Positions 1 to 13,057 of a stretch of 35,000 nt of DNA are shown piece after piece. Position 1 is the stretch's first letter. Each line of letters opens with the position of its first letter. The notes below the pieces were generated by a model that saw only the letters and a list, made by a program, of their open reading frames with translations, had not been told where the DNA came from and made no database searches. The position numbers and the translations under genes are program-made. Source of the DNA: Chrysomallon squamiferum. Taxonomy: Eukaryota > Mollusca > Gastropoda > Neomphalida > Peltospiridae. The stretch spans positions 10,061,086-10,096,085 of the forward strand of contig CM022676.1 of assembly GCA_012295275.1 (NCBI GenBank). The letters are read 5' to 3'.

Positions 1-85
1 CAAGGATTAATGCAAAGCTACGTACAGCGAAATCTGTCAAGAGTTATGGCCCTTTGTTAAATCGATTTTTCCTTCGCTTGTAACA

Positions 86-415
86 AAGAAAAAGTGTATT
101 TCATTTAAAAAGTAAAAAAAGAATAAAAAAAAAAGTGTATTTCATTTAACTTTGTAATGATTATTTCAGAAAGGAAGGCATAAAGAAAAAGTGTATTTCT
201 TCATTTGTAATGAAAAAAAGTGTATTTCACTTAAAAAAAGGCGTATTTGTCAGGTTTAAGAAAGAAAGTTTGTTTCTTCATTTATAAAAAAAAAAAAAAA
301 GCATATTTCATTTAAAAAGGCAAAACTGTGTAAAAAAACAAATTCAGGAAAAACGCCTGTTTCTTTATTTCTAATAGAAAAAAAAAGGAATTCTGATTTC
401 ACTTTGTAAAAAAAA
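86..415. repeat. Degenerate A-rich minisatellite
   Basis: Repeated words AAAAAGTGTATTTCATTT and variants (GCGTATTT, GCATATTTCATTT, GCCTGTTTCTTTATTT) roughly every 40-60 bp, with A-runs between. Confidence 0.65.
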
Positions 416-889
416 AGTTTTTTTTTTTTAATAAAAAAAACAGGGAAAAATGATAAAAATATATCAATTTATAGGGATGAATATTGACAATATTGGGGTT
501 TTTAATCAGTTTGAAAAAAAAAAAAAAAATAATATCAAAACTAAAAAGGGTCTGATATAATAATGATTGATGAAAGATGTTGATGTTAATTAAACACATG
601 AAACACTGATAATGACAAGAAGATTATTTCTTTAGAGACTGTGACAAGTGCAATATTGGGAAAATATAAACTAAATGTAATATTGACAGTAGTTTTATGA
701 TATTATGGATTGGCATAAATGGAGGGTATTAGATTGAGGTTAGATTGAGGTTAGACTGAGGTTAGACTGTGTACAGCTGTGATGCACAAAATCAGATAAT
801 AAGTAAAAATAAAAACAAATTAATCAACCAAAAAAATAACAATAATAGTATTAGAAATAAGAGCAACATAATTACTACAGTTACTAGTA

Positions 890-1180
890 CTAATACTAAT
901 AATAGTGGTAATAGTAATAGAAGCAGCAGCAGCAGTAGTAGTAGTAGCTGTAGTAATAATAACAGTAATAATAGTAACCCTAACAGTAACACTAATAATA
1001 ATAATAATAATAATAGTAACAATACAATAATAACATTAATAGTGACAATAATAATAATAATAATAAAAATAATAATAACAATCATAACAGTAATAATAAC
1101 AATCATAATAACAGTAATAATAACACTAACACTAACAGTAACACTAATAATAATAATAATAATAATAATGACAGTTATTA
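890..1180. repeat. Imperfect (AAT/AGT/AAC) trinucleotide microsatellite
   Basis: Trinucleotide periodicity with drifting AAT, AGT, AAC and AGC codon-like units; the polar and hydrophobic homopolymer readings in both strands are by-products. Confidence 0.85.
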
Positions 1181-1659
1181 CTAATAGTAAGAGGAAGATA
1201 TTTAATAACTTAATGAACAAATTTCTTGTAAATAAATACCAACATTCAAATTAAAAGCATAAACACTTAAATACTGCAGAGCTATTGTCAATGACCCATG
1301 TCCAGAATGGACAATGGTCATAAATGCAAATATAAACTTTTTATTAGAACTACATACTACAACAGTATTCTATGCTACTACTTACTATCACACTACTGTG
1401 CAATTTGATAAATATATATATGGCACAGAATGAGAAAGAGGGAGAGGTGATGTAGATAAAATACTTTGTATATATCTTATTTTTTAGAATGAATGATTAT
1501 GTAAGCAGTAATACATGTATTTGCAAAAGCCAGAAATGTGCATGTGAAACAGTTTTCAAAGCAATAATCGTAAATAAATATAACAATAAATATCAAACTG
1601 AAAATAAAATCAAACAAAATCTGGAAATACAGTCTTCTACATGTTCAGTGTGTTTGAAT

Positions 1660-1666
1660 AGTAGTA

Positions 1667-1713
<47 letters not shown>

Positions 1714-1810
1714 TAACAATAACAATAATAATAATAATAATAAAAAAATAATAATAATAAAAATAATAGTAAAAACAATAACAATAATAATAATAGTAAT
1801 GAAATTAGTA
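1660..1810. repeat. (AAT)n microsatellite
   Basis: Long run of AAT units with AAC and AAA interruptions. Confidence 0.9.
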
Positions 1811-2141
1811 TAAAGATTACTACAGTTATTAATATTACTTAATATTGCTACTGCTACTATCTACTACTATGATTTCCCCTAATAATAATAATAATATAAT
1901 AATAGTACTGGCAGCAGCAATAGTAGTAGTAGTAGTAATAGTAACAATTAATGACAACAATTAATAATGAACTTTGAATTTTGTTTTATCTAATTTGTAT
2001 TATGGTTTCATCTACTTCCTTCAATACACATACATAGAGTACAGATATTTCTACATAATCAAATTTTCTATTAATATATTTATATATGTATATATATATA
2101 TTATTATAGATCTTAAGAAAGAATGTGTATGTGTGTGTGTG

Positions 2142-2179
<38 letters not shown>

Positions 2180-2288
2180 CAAAAATTAACAACAATAATA
2201 ATAATAAAAAATAAAATATCATGTGTTGTATCATCGTCTAACAACAACAATGACAACAACTACAACAGCAACAGCAAGACTGTGTTAC

Positions 2289-2432
2289 CTCCTTCTACGG
2301 GTGGAGAGTTTTTGTCTGTCGTGGTGATGACAGGATGTATCCCAGGCAGAGGTTTGTCATAATGAGAGTCAGCTGCGTTTGATTTTCCACTGTGATTTGG
2401 AACCTCGTACCTCAGCTCTGCATATGATACAC
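2289..2432 (-). CDS. CBL: Cbl exon 10: tail exon with two YxxP tyrosines
   Basis: 144 nt, residues 537-585. Encodes [11 protein letters not shown] and, later, [10 protein letters not shown]545 (YEVP) and Y561 (YDKP) fit the Crk/Nck SH2 preference pYxxP; human CBL uses such sites (Y774 as YDVP) to recruit Crk. Acceptor TTTACAG, donor GGAG/GTAACA. The donor shows the gene continues leftward. Confidence 0.88.
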
Positions 2433-2617
2433 CTGTAAATAATCATTTTAATGTTTTTTTTTGTTGTGTGTTTTTTTGTGTGTATTAAATTGATTTATAA
2501 TAATAATAATAATTCAGGTGTCGATAAAACAGCTTTGTGGAATATTTACTGAACACAGGTGCATCTGCATGGTTGGATTTTAAAGTAAAATGATAAAGAT
2601 GGAAAGCGTTAAAAGAG

Positions 2618-2696
<79 letters not shown>

Positions 2697-2729
2697 TAGA
2701 TAGAGACAGAAAGAGATAAAGAGACTGAA

Positions 2730-2785
<56 letters not shown>

Positions 2786-3865
2786 AGAGAGATGCAGGTA
2801 GTAAGAGAGAGGGAAAAAGAGACAGAGGATGACGACAAAGAGAGAGAGAAACACACAAAAGATAGAAAGAGAAAAAATGTAGAGATTTTAACTCTTCCAT
2901 TAAAAATTAACACATCAAAGATTACAAGTCAGATAACATCAAGGACATACATGAGAACATTATAAACACTGACACATCTGTGTTTACAACTAACAACCTA
3001 CAATGACATACACACAGCCCATTTCAACCATCCAGTAAAAAAAACAAGAATAAAGATAAGAAAAATCAAAAATAATCAGTCACAAGTTTCATAAAAAAAT
3101 ACACTCACTCTGTCCTTCTTTCTCGGCTGGTACAACGGTGACAACGTTGCGCTGTGGTAGCTGCGGTTTTTGAAGATGTCCATCCTCGTCTTCCAGTGGT
3201 GGAGTTGGCGGCAGCTGTCGTCTGCTGAAAACAAGATGAAATAATCTCATTGGTCAACTCGAGCCACCTGATCAGAAGATACATTCCAATTGGCTAATTT
3301 TCAGTCTACTGCTTCTGTATGTGCTTTCATTGGTCGAGTGAAGGTAACATGACTAAAAAGATATTCTTGGATTGGCTAGCTCTTAATTAATACAATTTCT
3401 GTACACATTTCATTGATTAGTTAACTTAAACCTGCTGATCAGAAGATGCATTCTGATTGGCTAGTATTTTTAATTTATTATTTCTGAACACATTGTCATT
3501 GGTCAACTTACATCACCTGATTCAGACAACACATTTTCATTGGCTAATTCTTAAGTTAGTGTATACTTAATTCACAAAATTATTATATCAAAAGATACAT
3601 TTTGACTGCCAAGATTCAAAATCTTTTAATTTATGGTTTCTGCTTTTATATTAATTGGTCAAACACAGATAACCTAATGTGAAGATTCATTTTCATTGGT
3701 CAAATATAGTTCTTCTCATCTGAAGATGCATTCTGATTGGTTGCTTTTTATTTTTTTTGTAAAAAAAAATGGTCAGTATTTTATGTTTTTAAAAAATAAA
3801 GTCATCATGAAAATTTAAAATATCTGTACAACAAATATTTCAAGCAGGGACTGAAATTAAGAGCC

Positions 3866-3903
<38 letters not shown>

Positions 3904-4701
3904 AAAAAATTTACCATTCAGTCATATATATCAATCTATAAAAAAAAAATTTAAAAAAATTAAAAATTAAAAATTAAAAAACAAATTAAAATTTACTAAA
4001 ATTATTTCAAAATATTAGCATACTATGAGTACGACCGTACTCGTCTGTCCTGTTATTTACGTTTCCATGGTAACAGACATACCTGGGTGGCTTCGGTGAT
4101 GAAGCAGGGGAGTGTATGGGGGATGTAGTTCTGGGGGGGACAGGGGGTGGCACCTCCCTCTTGTTTATGTGAGGAGATTCGAGGGGGGAGTTGTGATCTC
4201 TCGACTGAAAAAAAAAATAAAACATTTTAATAATATTAAAAATTATAATTATAATTAAAAAAAAATATATAGATATAGGCTACATATATATATATAAAAA
4301 ATAAAAATTTCCAAAAATGTAAAATAAAAATTTTAATAATATTAAAATTAAAATTATAATTAAAAAAAAAATAAAAATATATATATATATATAGGCTACA
4401 TATATATATATATATAAAATAAAAATTTCCAAAAACGTAAAATAAAAATTTTAATAATATAAAATATAATTATAATTAAAAAATATATATATATAGATAT
4501 AGGCTACATATATATATATATATATAAAATAAAAATTTCCAAAAATGTAAAATAAAATTTTTAAGAAATGCAAAAATATACATGAAATTTAAAAATAATT
4601 AAACATATTCATGATATGCATTCTTTTAATCATAAGTGACACCTTGGAAATTTTAAAAATTAAGTATTAACAGTTATCTACATCTAAAATATCTGTATAA
4701 C

Positions 4702-4793
<92 letters not shown>

Positions 4794-4911
4794 AGTTATC
4801 AGTGAAGTATAATTTAGTTCTTCTGCATGTTGGGATCTGCTACTAATACTAAAGAAATTTTAATATAAATCAATTAAAATTAAATGAATGAGGTTTAACA
4901 ATAAAAATAAC

Positions 4912-4964
<53 letters not shown>

Positions 4965-5430
4965 CAACAACATTAATAATAATAACAATATATATAATAC
5001 CTGTGATAATGATAATGTAAATAAAAAGAAAACAAAACTAAATAATCAAAGTGAACAAAAATAATAATAATAATAAAAAAAAAAATACATGAACAAAAAA
5101 AAATAAATAAAAAAAAATAAAAATAATAATAATCAAACACAAAATTGAAAAAATAAAAAGCAACATATATATCTGTTTTTCCCAATCTGGAATCCAGCAC
5201 TCTACAAATTAGCTTTTCCCAGAGTGGTTAATACAAATAACAGATCTGAGATGAGATATGTGTTAATATTAAACATCCTTAAATCATCTCAATGCTATAA
5301 TAACATCACATTATCAAATGTTTGTTAGTAAACATGTAACTGATATGACCTGTCTCACGAAAAGGTACTGTAAGTCAAAATTTTAAAATGGAGGGGTCTT
5401 CTTTAAAATTGGGAATTTTTTTTTTTTTTT

Positions 5431-5475
<45 letters not shown>

Positions 5476-8400
5476 TAAAGTGGAAGATGCTCTTTTCAAA
5501 ACTGCAACTTTTAATCTTACTGCTTTCCATAGCAACCAAAATCAAAGTCTAGACAACTCCTACCAGCAAATAATCAAATTTTAATACCCAACCTTTCTGT
5601 TTTTTTTCACTTAATCAAATTTACTTTTTCATATCTGAATAGATTAAAAAGTATTAATTATGTCAATTATGAACAGAAATGTGAAATGGCACATTCAGCC
5701 CTCAAAGGGTTAATTTTGGTACCAATTTTTTTTTTTTTGTGAAAGACATTCACTGCTGCACCTAGGTACCTTTTCCCACGGCAGGGATTACACGAGAGAG
5801 AGATATTTACCCTGGGATTAACAGCTAGTGCTTGCAAAGTGCGTGGTTCTCCATCCTGCGAATAAAGAAAAAAAAAACGTTTTTAAAAATAATGTGAAAT
5901 GAAAAACACGGAATGAAACTAAATAAAGAAAAAAAAAATTATGTTACTTAAAAATGTAGAACAAAAAAATATATAAATGATACAGAAGATGTTTTTTTTA
6001 ATTATTTTTTTTTAAATGTTATAAAATAATGTTAAATTAAAAATACAGAATAAAACTAAATAAATGATGTAGAAGCTGTTTTTTAATTTATTTTTTTAAA
6101 TATTATAAAATACGGTTAAATTAAAAACAGAATAAAACTAAATAAATGATACACAAGTCTTTTTTTTTCTTTTTTATTTATTTAAATATATTATGAACCT
6201 AACGAAAAGAAATAAATGATATAGAAATCTTTTTTCTTTTCCAAATATTATAAAATAATGTCAAATTAAAAATATAACACTAAACTAATTAAATGCAAGA
6301 GAAATTACCTTTTTTGAATATTTTAAATAATTTTTAATCATAAATATAAAAACAAACCAAATAAATGAAGTATTAACAAAAAAAAAAAAAAAATAAGTAT
6401 AACATTTTTATCTTGTTTATAATGAAATAAAACTGAAAATGACAAACAATAGGGTCAACAACGATGACAACAACAAAACACTACACCAACACTTACCTCT
6501 TCATCGTCAATGTCTATATGTTGTACTAAATGTTTGGATTCGAACTTGAAACCTCCTGAAGGGTGAAATGGGTCAACGACTACTTGCTCTGTTCCTTTGA
6601 TTTCACATCTACAAAATGGACACCCCTGTCCATCAGAATCCTACAAAAAAAAAAAAAAAAAAAAAAAATTAAAAAAAAAAAAAAAAAAAAAGTCTATAAA
6701 CAAGAGTTATCTACCTTGTCACTGTGTTAGACAATGATAGAGAAACTGGTCAAGATTTTCACATAGCTTACAATTATGATAATGATGATGATGATGATAA
6801 TGATGATAATACTGAACTTTTCTTAATTATAATGATGATGATAATGATCATGATTACTAATAATGGTAATAATAATAATGATAATGATATTAAAAATTAT
6901 GGTAATGATGATGATGATAATTACAATAATAATGATAATAATAATAATCTGCCATTCTTGACAAATATTAACCCCACTTTCACAATGAAAAGAACAATAT
7001 TAAACACAGTTATCTCCCTTACCTGCCACTGAGTTAGACAGAGGGATACACAGCAAAATATCCACAAGGTTCTATCTGCATGTCTTTATCATTCTACACA
7101 CAAACATTAACCCCTCCCACAATGAAAAGAACAATATTAAGCACAGAGTTATACCCCTTACCTGCCACTGAGTTAGACAAAGAGGTACACAGCAAAATAT
7201 CCACAAAGTTCTATCTTCATGTCTTTATCATTCTACACACAAACATTACTCAGAATGAAGAGAACAATATTAAACACAGTTATCTCCCTTACCTGTCACT
7301 TTTACAATAACAAGAATATTAAACACAGTTATCTCCCTTACCTGCAATTGCATTAGACAAAGAGGTAGATAGCAAAATATCCGCAAGGTTCTTTGTTCAC
7401 GACAAATATTAACACCACTTTTACAATGAAAAGAACAATATTAAACACAGAGTTATCCCCCTTACCTGCCACTGAGTTAGACAGAGGGTTACACAGCAAA
7501 ATATCCCAACAAGGTTCTATCTTCATGTCTTTATCATTCTACACGCAAACATTACCCACAACGAAAAGAACAATATTAAGCACAGAGTTATCCCCCTTAC
7601 CTGCCAGTTTTACAACAACAACAATATTAAATATACAGTGATCTCCCTCCCATGGTGTCAGACAAAGAGGTACACAGCAAAATATGCACAAGGTTCTATC
7701 TTCATGTCTTTATCATTCTTCACAAATATTACTCACAACGAAAAGAACACTTTTACAATGAAAAGAACAATACTAAACACAGAGTTATCCCCCTTACCTG
7801 CCACTGCGTCAGACAGGGGGTGCACAGCAGGTGTCCACAGGGCTCGATGCGGATGTCTTTGTCGTTCTCGGCGCAGATTTTGCACAGCTGGAAGGTGGAG
7901 CCCATCTCGCAGTAGAGCTCGTACTGCTCCTCGGTCACCTTGATGTGGTCCTCCCTCGAGTCCTCCACGAGGAAACTCAGGTCTGGGTTGATGTTCCGCC
8001 CATCGGGAAAAAGAAAGCTGGAAGTATTTAAATTGTGTTCTGCAGACGTTTTGATGGTGGTGGTGGTGGCGTTTTTTAAATTTTATAAAATTTTATATAT
8101 ATATTTTTTTTGATATATATTTATTAATTGTGAAAGGAAAAGATGAAAATGCTTTTGTGGTGATTATTTTAATTTTTATGGTCTTAAAAATGAAAAATTA
8201 AAAGAAAAGAGAAAAAAAAAAGGTTGCTGTAGAATAGTACTAGTAGTGTTTGATGGGGGTGAGTGAAGGGTTTTTTTGTTTTTTAAATTTCTGTTTGTAT
8301 GTGTGTTATATATATTGTTTCATAGCATGAATTTTGACACAGTGTTAAGCATAAATTTTATTTGCATTTAAGTTTTACTTAAGAAGAAAAATATATGTAT

Positions 8401-9429
8401 ATCACATATATCTATCTATCTATCTATCTGTATATATTAAAAAATGTTAAAATATTTTTTGTAACAAGATAGAGTGTCGTTATTATTTTTTTGTTAATAA
8501 ATATTTTATATTAATCAAAATTTCTGAGTGTTGTGAACTTAAAGACCTTTTTTCTTTACAACTACAACAATAACAACAATCATAAATAAAAAAATTAACT
8601 GTCAAATTACAAAATGGATATGAATAACAATTCAAATCATTGACAATCTGTTGCAAAACACATATATAAAAAGTAACTCTGAAAACTGACAATCTTCTAC
8701 AAAACACGTATATAAAAAGTAACTGTGAAAACTGACAATCTCTTACAAAAATATAAAAAGTAACACTGAAAACCGACAATCTCTTACAAAAATATAAAAA
8801 GTAACTCTGAAAACCGACAATCTCTTACAAAAATATAAAAAGTAACTGTGAAAACTGACAATCTCTTACAAAAATATAAAAAGTAACTCTGAAAACTGAC
8901 AATCTCGTATAAAAAAACGTATATAAAAAGTAACTGTGAAAACTTACAACCTCTTACAAAAAAACGTATGTAAAAACTAACTGTGAAAACTGACAATCTC
9001 GTACAAAAAAACGTATATAAAAAGTAACTGTGAAAACTTACAAGCCCTCTCTCTGGCCGTCTAACAACGCCTGACACAAAGACTTATTCTGTGGAATTGT
9101 CTGTAGAATCTGTTTGTCCGAGGTCACGTAACCGATGGCCCACTGTCCCAGACGTGTGCAGCTAAGTCGAAAAACGTAACTGAAAAAAAAAAAATAATAT
9201 TCTGCAAAAAAAAGAGAAAAATATGTAAATTTGTTTCTCAAGCTTGTTTCCAAGACCAGCAACTTTGAGATTTAGAGAATGTATAATAATAAATAAATAC
9301 AGATAAAAATAGTTTAAGCTGGACCACTAAGAAGAGCTGATCCTGTGGCCTTTCATGCCCCAGGTAGATGTTTAAAACTAAGCTACAGCCCTATAGGAAC
9401 TGCTAATTGTACATTTTGTATAATAGGCT

Positions 9430-9460
<31 letters not shown>

Positions 9461-11517
9461 ATATATATTTTACATACAATAAATCAGTTTGATACTGCAA
9501 CCCATGAAATCGCAATAATGTACACCATAACAGACACACACTCTCACCTACACCTAATAAATCAGTTACAGTCATAAAGAAAACTGTTAAACAAACAAAC
9601 CACGCACACACACACACTTAGTTACATGCATATATATACATGAATAAATACATATATAGGATCATAGAGTATAGACAAACTGCAGCATATTAATCATTAT
9701 GTTTATAACACACACAGACACACAGACACACACACACATTATGTTTATACAGATACGGGACCACAAGGCCTGAGGCATTCCGGATTTCAGGTTTTTTTCC
9801 AGTTTTCTGGTACCAAGGCATCTAAATACGTAAATAATTAGGGTATACAAATTTTAAAATTAAAAACATAAAGAAAATTGAGGACACACAACTGTGACAC
9901 GTAAACAGTGTGGCGAGTGAATGAATGCCACGTGGCTTGAAAGAGTAGTTCCAGTCTGGAGGGGACAACACATGTATGTGAACTATGAAAATAGCGCGAG
10001 GAAAAAACTTTTGGTTACATATATATACACATGCATACGTACATAGAAACATACACACAGACAGACAGACACACACACACACACACACACACAGGTTCAT
10101 ATGGTATAAGGAAAAGGGAGCATATTAATCATTATGTTTATAATATAAATACTGAGACACACACATGCACACACATACATACATAATACGTATGCATACG
10201 AAAATACAGTATGTAACATAAGGTAGATACAATTATTGTGTTTAAAATATAAACACACTCATGCATACACACAAAACACATATAAAAAGATTCACACAAA
10301 ACACAATATATATGAATATACATTTAAAATACACATACATGCAAACAAAAATCTACACATACATTCACATACATAAACACACAAACACACACACACATCC
10401 ATTCAAGCAGGTATATGTATGAATATATATATATGCACATAGACAATTATATATTCATACATATATATATACACACACAAAGACTCATAGAAAAAAAAAT
10501 ATAACATATGTCAATGATTCTGTTCAGCTCTTTATACCACTTAAGAAAAAATAAATAAAAGAAATCTAAAAATAAACTTTTAAACTGAAATGATCATGTG
10601 TGTTATACATTTCTAGTTGACATCACACAAACACACAATCATTGTTTAAAATACCACACTGAAACACACACACACACACACACACACATAAAGACTTGTA
10701 CAAAATACAATATATATATATATATATCTATCTCTAACACACAGACACACACACACACACACAGAAAACAAAGTAACAGAGTAACTGTAAACAAAGAAAC
10801 AAACAAACAAACGTAAAAAAGTTATGGGATGGGCCAGCATGTACCTGTTTCTCCTAAAATAGATGTAGGTCAGCAATCCATTATCTGAAAATCTTTTTAA
10901 TTTTTTTCGTTTTGTTTTAAATACTTCCCCCTCTCTTTCTCTCTCTGTATATTTCAGCGTGTTTCTAAAATCACACTCTCTCCCCCCCCACCTCCTTCTT
11001 CCTGTCCCTTGACATTGCTGGGGATGGGTAGTGGGATAGGACGTAAAAATAATTTATTAATATAAAAAAAAAAAATAAAAAAAAAAAAACATATTAAGAG
11101 CTCGTTCTTTTTATTTTTGTAGAGCAAATTGAAGAGGTCGTCTTTTTAAAAGTTTCCCAATGAATAAAGATAGAATTACTGAGGATGGGTGAAATTAGAG
11201 CTGAAGCAGATCTCAAGATTTTAAACTAAAAAGAATAACACACAGACACCCACACAGACGAACACAGATACATACATACACAGTATCACACACATATGAA
11301 CACATAAACTCACACATATGCTGATACTAACACATACACACAGATACACAATTTGAGATGAAAACGGTTTATAAATTAAGGAAGTTTTTTTTTTCTTTTA
11401 ATATAAAAATAAAAACTGTCTTATTAAACTGATGGTTATGTTTACAACTTAAAAAATGTAATATTTAGATAAGATATATAAAAAAAAAATTAAATTACAT
11501 TTATAAACATGCTCATG

Positions 11518-11588
<71 letters not shown>

Positions 11589-11687
11589 TGTCTTCTGCCC
11601 ACACTTAAACTAGAATAGGCTTTCAGTTCTTTTATTTGTCTACATATTTTTGAAAGGACATGTCCACTGCATATATATATATATATA

Positions 11688-11724
<37 letters not shown>

Positions 11725-12566
11725 AACCTATTTCTTAGCAAACTAAAGCATAAATACTGCTTCTTTTTTTCTTTTTTTTTAAATAAAAGTTTTCTTCAGT
11801 GTGTTTTAATACTAATTAATTTCTAATAATAACAAGAAGAATCATTCAAAACAAGTTTTCCCAAATAAACACAGCATTCAGAGAAAATCATTTTTAGAAT
11901 TTAATTTATTGTTGAATCTTTGCGGACATCAAAAGCACGAGAATAAATTTTATTATGAGGTGCAGATTTTTGATTTGTATAAACAAACTGAATTTACTTA
12001 TAACAGCTTATTAATAATAAAACACGAAAACTATAATGAATATAGATAAATACAAACATGTCAGTCATCACTCATTTTGTAAAGAATGTTGTTTACAGCT
12101 TAAAGAAAAATGAAGCACATTGATGTCAGATATAAATCAATGAAAAATATAAATAAGTAAGTAAATAAACAAAAATTTATATAATGAAACAAAAAATAAA
12201 AAATAAATAAAAAGTAAAACAAATAAATAATTAAGTAAATAAATAAATAAAAAAGTAAATAAAAACAAATTTAAATAAATAAAACATAAATAAAACAATT
12301 AATAAAAAGTAATCAAAATAAATAAATAATTAAGTAAATAAATAAAAATTTAAATAAATAAAACATAAATAAAAGAGAATAGATAAAAAGTAAACAAATA
12401 AATAAATAAATAAAATAAACATTTTATTGTCTTTTGAAGATTAACTTACATTAAACTCAAGTATATATCAAGTTGGAGGTATGTGTGTGTGTATGTTATT
12501 CATTTTAAAAAGACATGTTTATCTAAGTTAAAACATGTGTTGACATGAATTGTACTTACAATGTTA

Positions 12567-12607
<41 letters not shown>

Positions 12608-12624
12608 TACTAATAATAATAATG

Positions 12625-12666
<42 letters not shown>

Positions 12667-13007
12667 TTTATAGTAGTAGTAGTTATGATCAACAAACATA
12701 ACAACAGTAATAATCATAACATAAGAATGGAAATAACACAGGCATTTGTATAATAATAATAATAAAATAATAACGATAACCGTAACAAATCCAATAACAA
12801 CAAAAATAATAACAATAATAAATAATAATAAATAATAATGTATAAATAATGAAGGAAAGCGGATACACGTGTTATTTCACACAGGAAATGGTTACTGTCA
12901 CTGGAAGAGTTTGACCTAATTCCTATCACGTTTTAATCTACTTCCTTCATTACACACACACTCAGATTATCTCTACATATACAGCTGCTCTAACTGTATG
13001 TGTGTGT

Positions 13008-13057
<50 letters not shown>

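Larger units (their letters stand above)
1..2288. other. Cbl intron 10 (partial): repeats only
   Basis: No further exon recognised. Contents: a left-end fragment with AAGGGCCATAACTCTTG on the minus strand; degenerate AAAGTGTATTTCATTT repeats (~86-415); GAGGTTAGATT repeats (735-768); AAT/AGT trinucleotide tracts (890-1180 and 1660-1810, 1880-1960); a segment at 2000-2065 that recurs at 12940; TA and GT tracts; and (GA)n at 2143-2176. Confidence 0.7.

Noticed and set aside
769-1254. Open frames rich in Asn/Ser (plus) and Ile/Leu (minus)
   Set aside because: Direct products of the AAT/AGT trinucleotide tract; no start context, domain or splice support.
2485-2913. Long Ser-Leu repeat open frames on the minus strand
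   Set aside because: Translation of (GA)n in intron 9; present in all frames, as expected of a dinucleotide repeat.
4027-4042. Perfect inverted repeat GAGTACG-AC-CGTACTC
   Set aside because: Too short, with a two-base loop, to support a functional hairpin; recorded only as a curiosity near the exon 8 donor.
8640-9040. CRISPR-like array of ~45-bp repeats
   Set aside because: Units are contiguous without unique spacers, lie in an animal intron and abut a splice site; it is a minisatellite.
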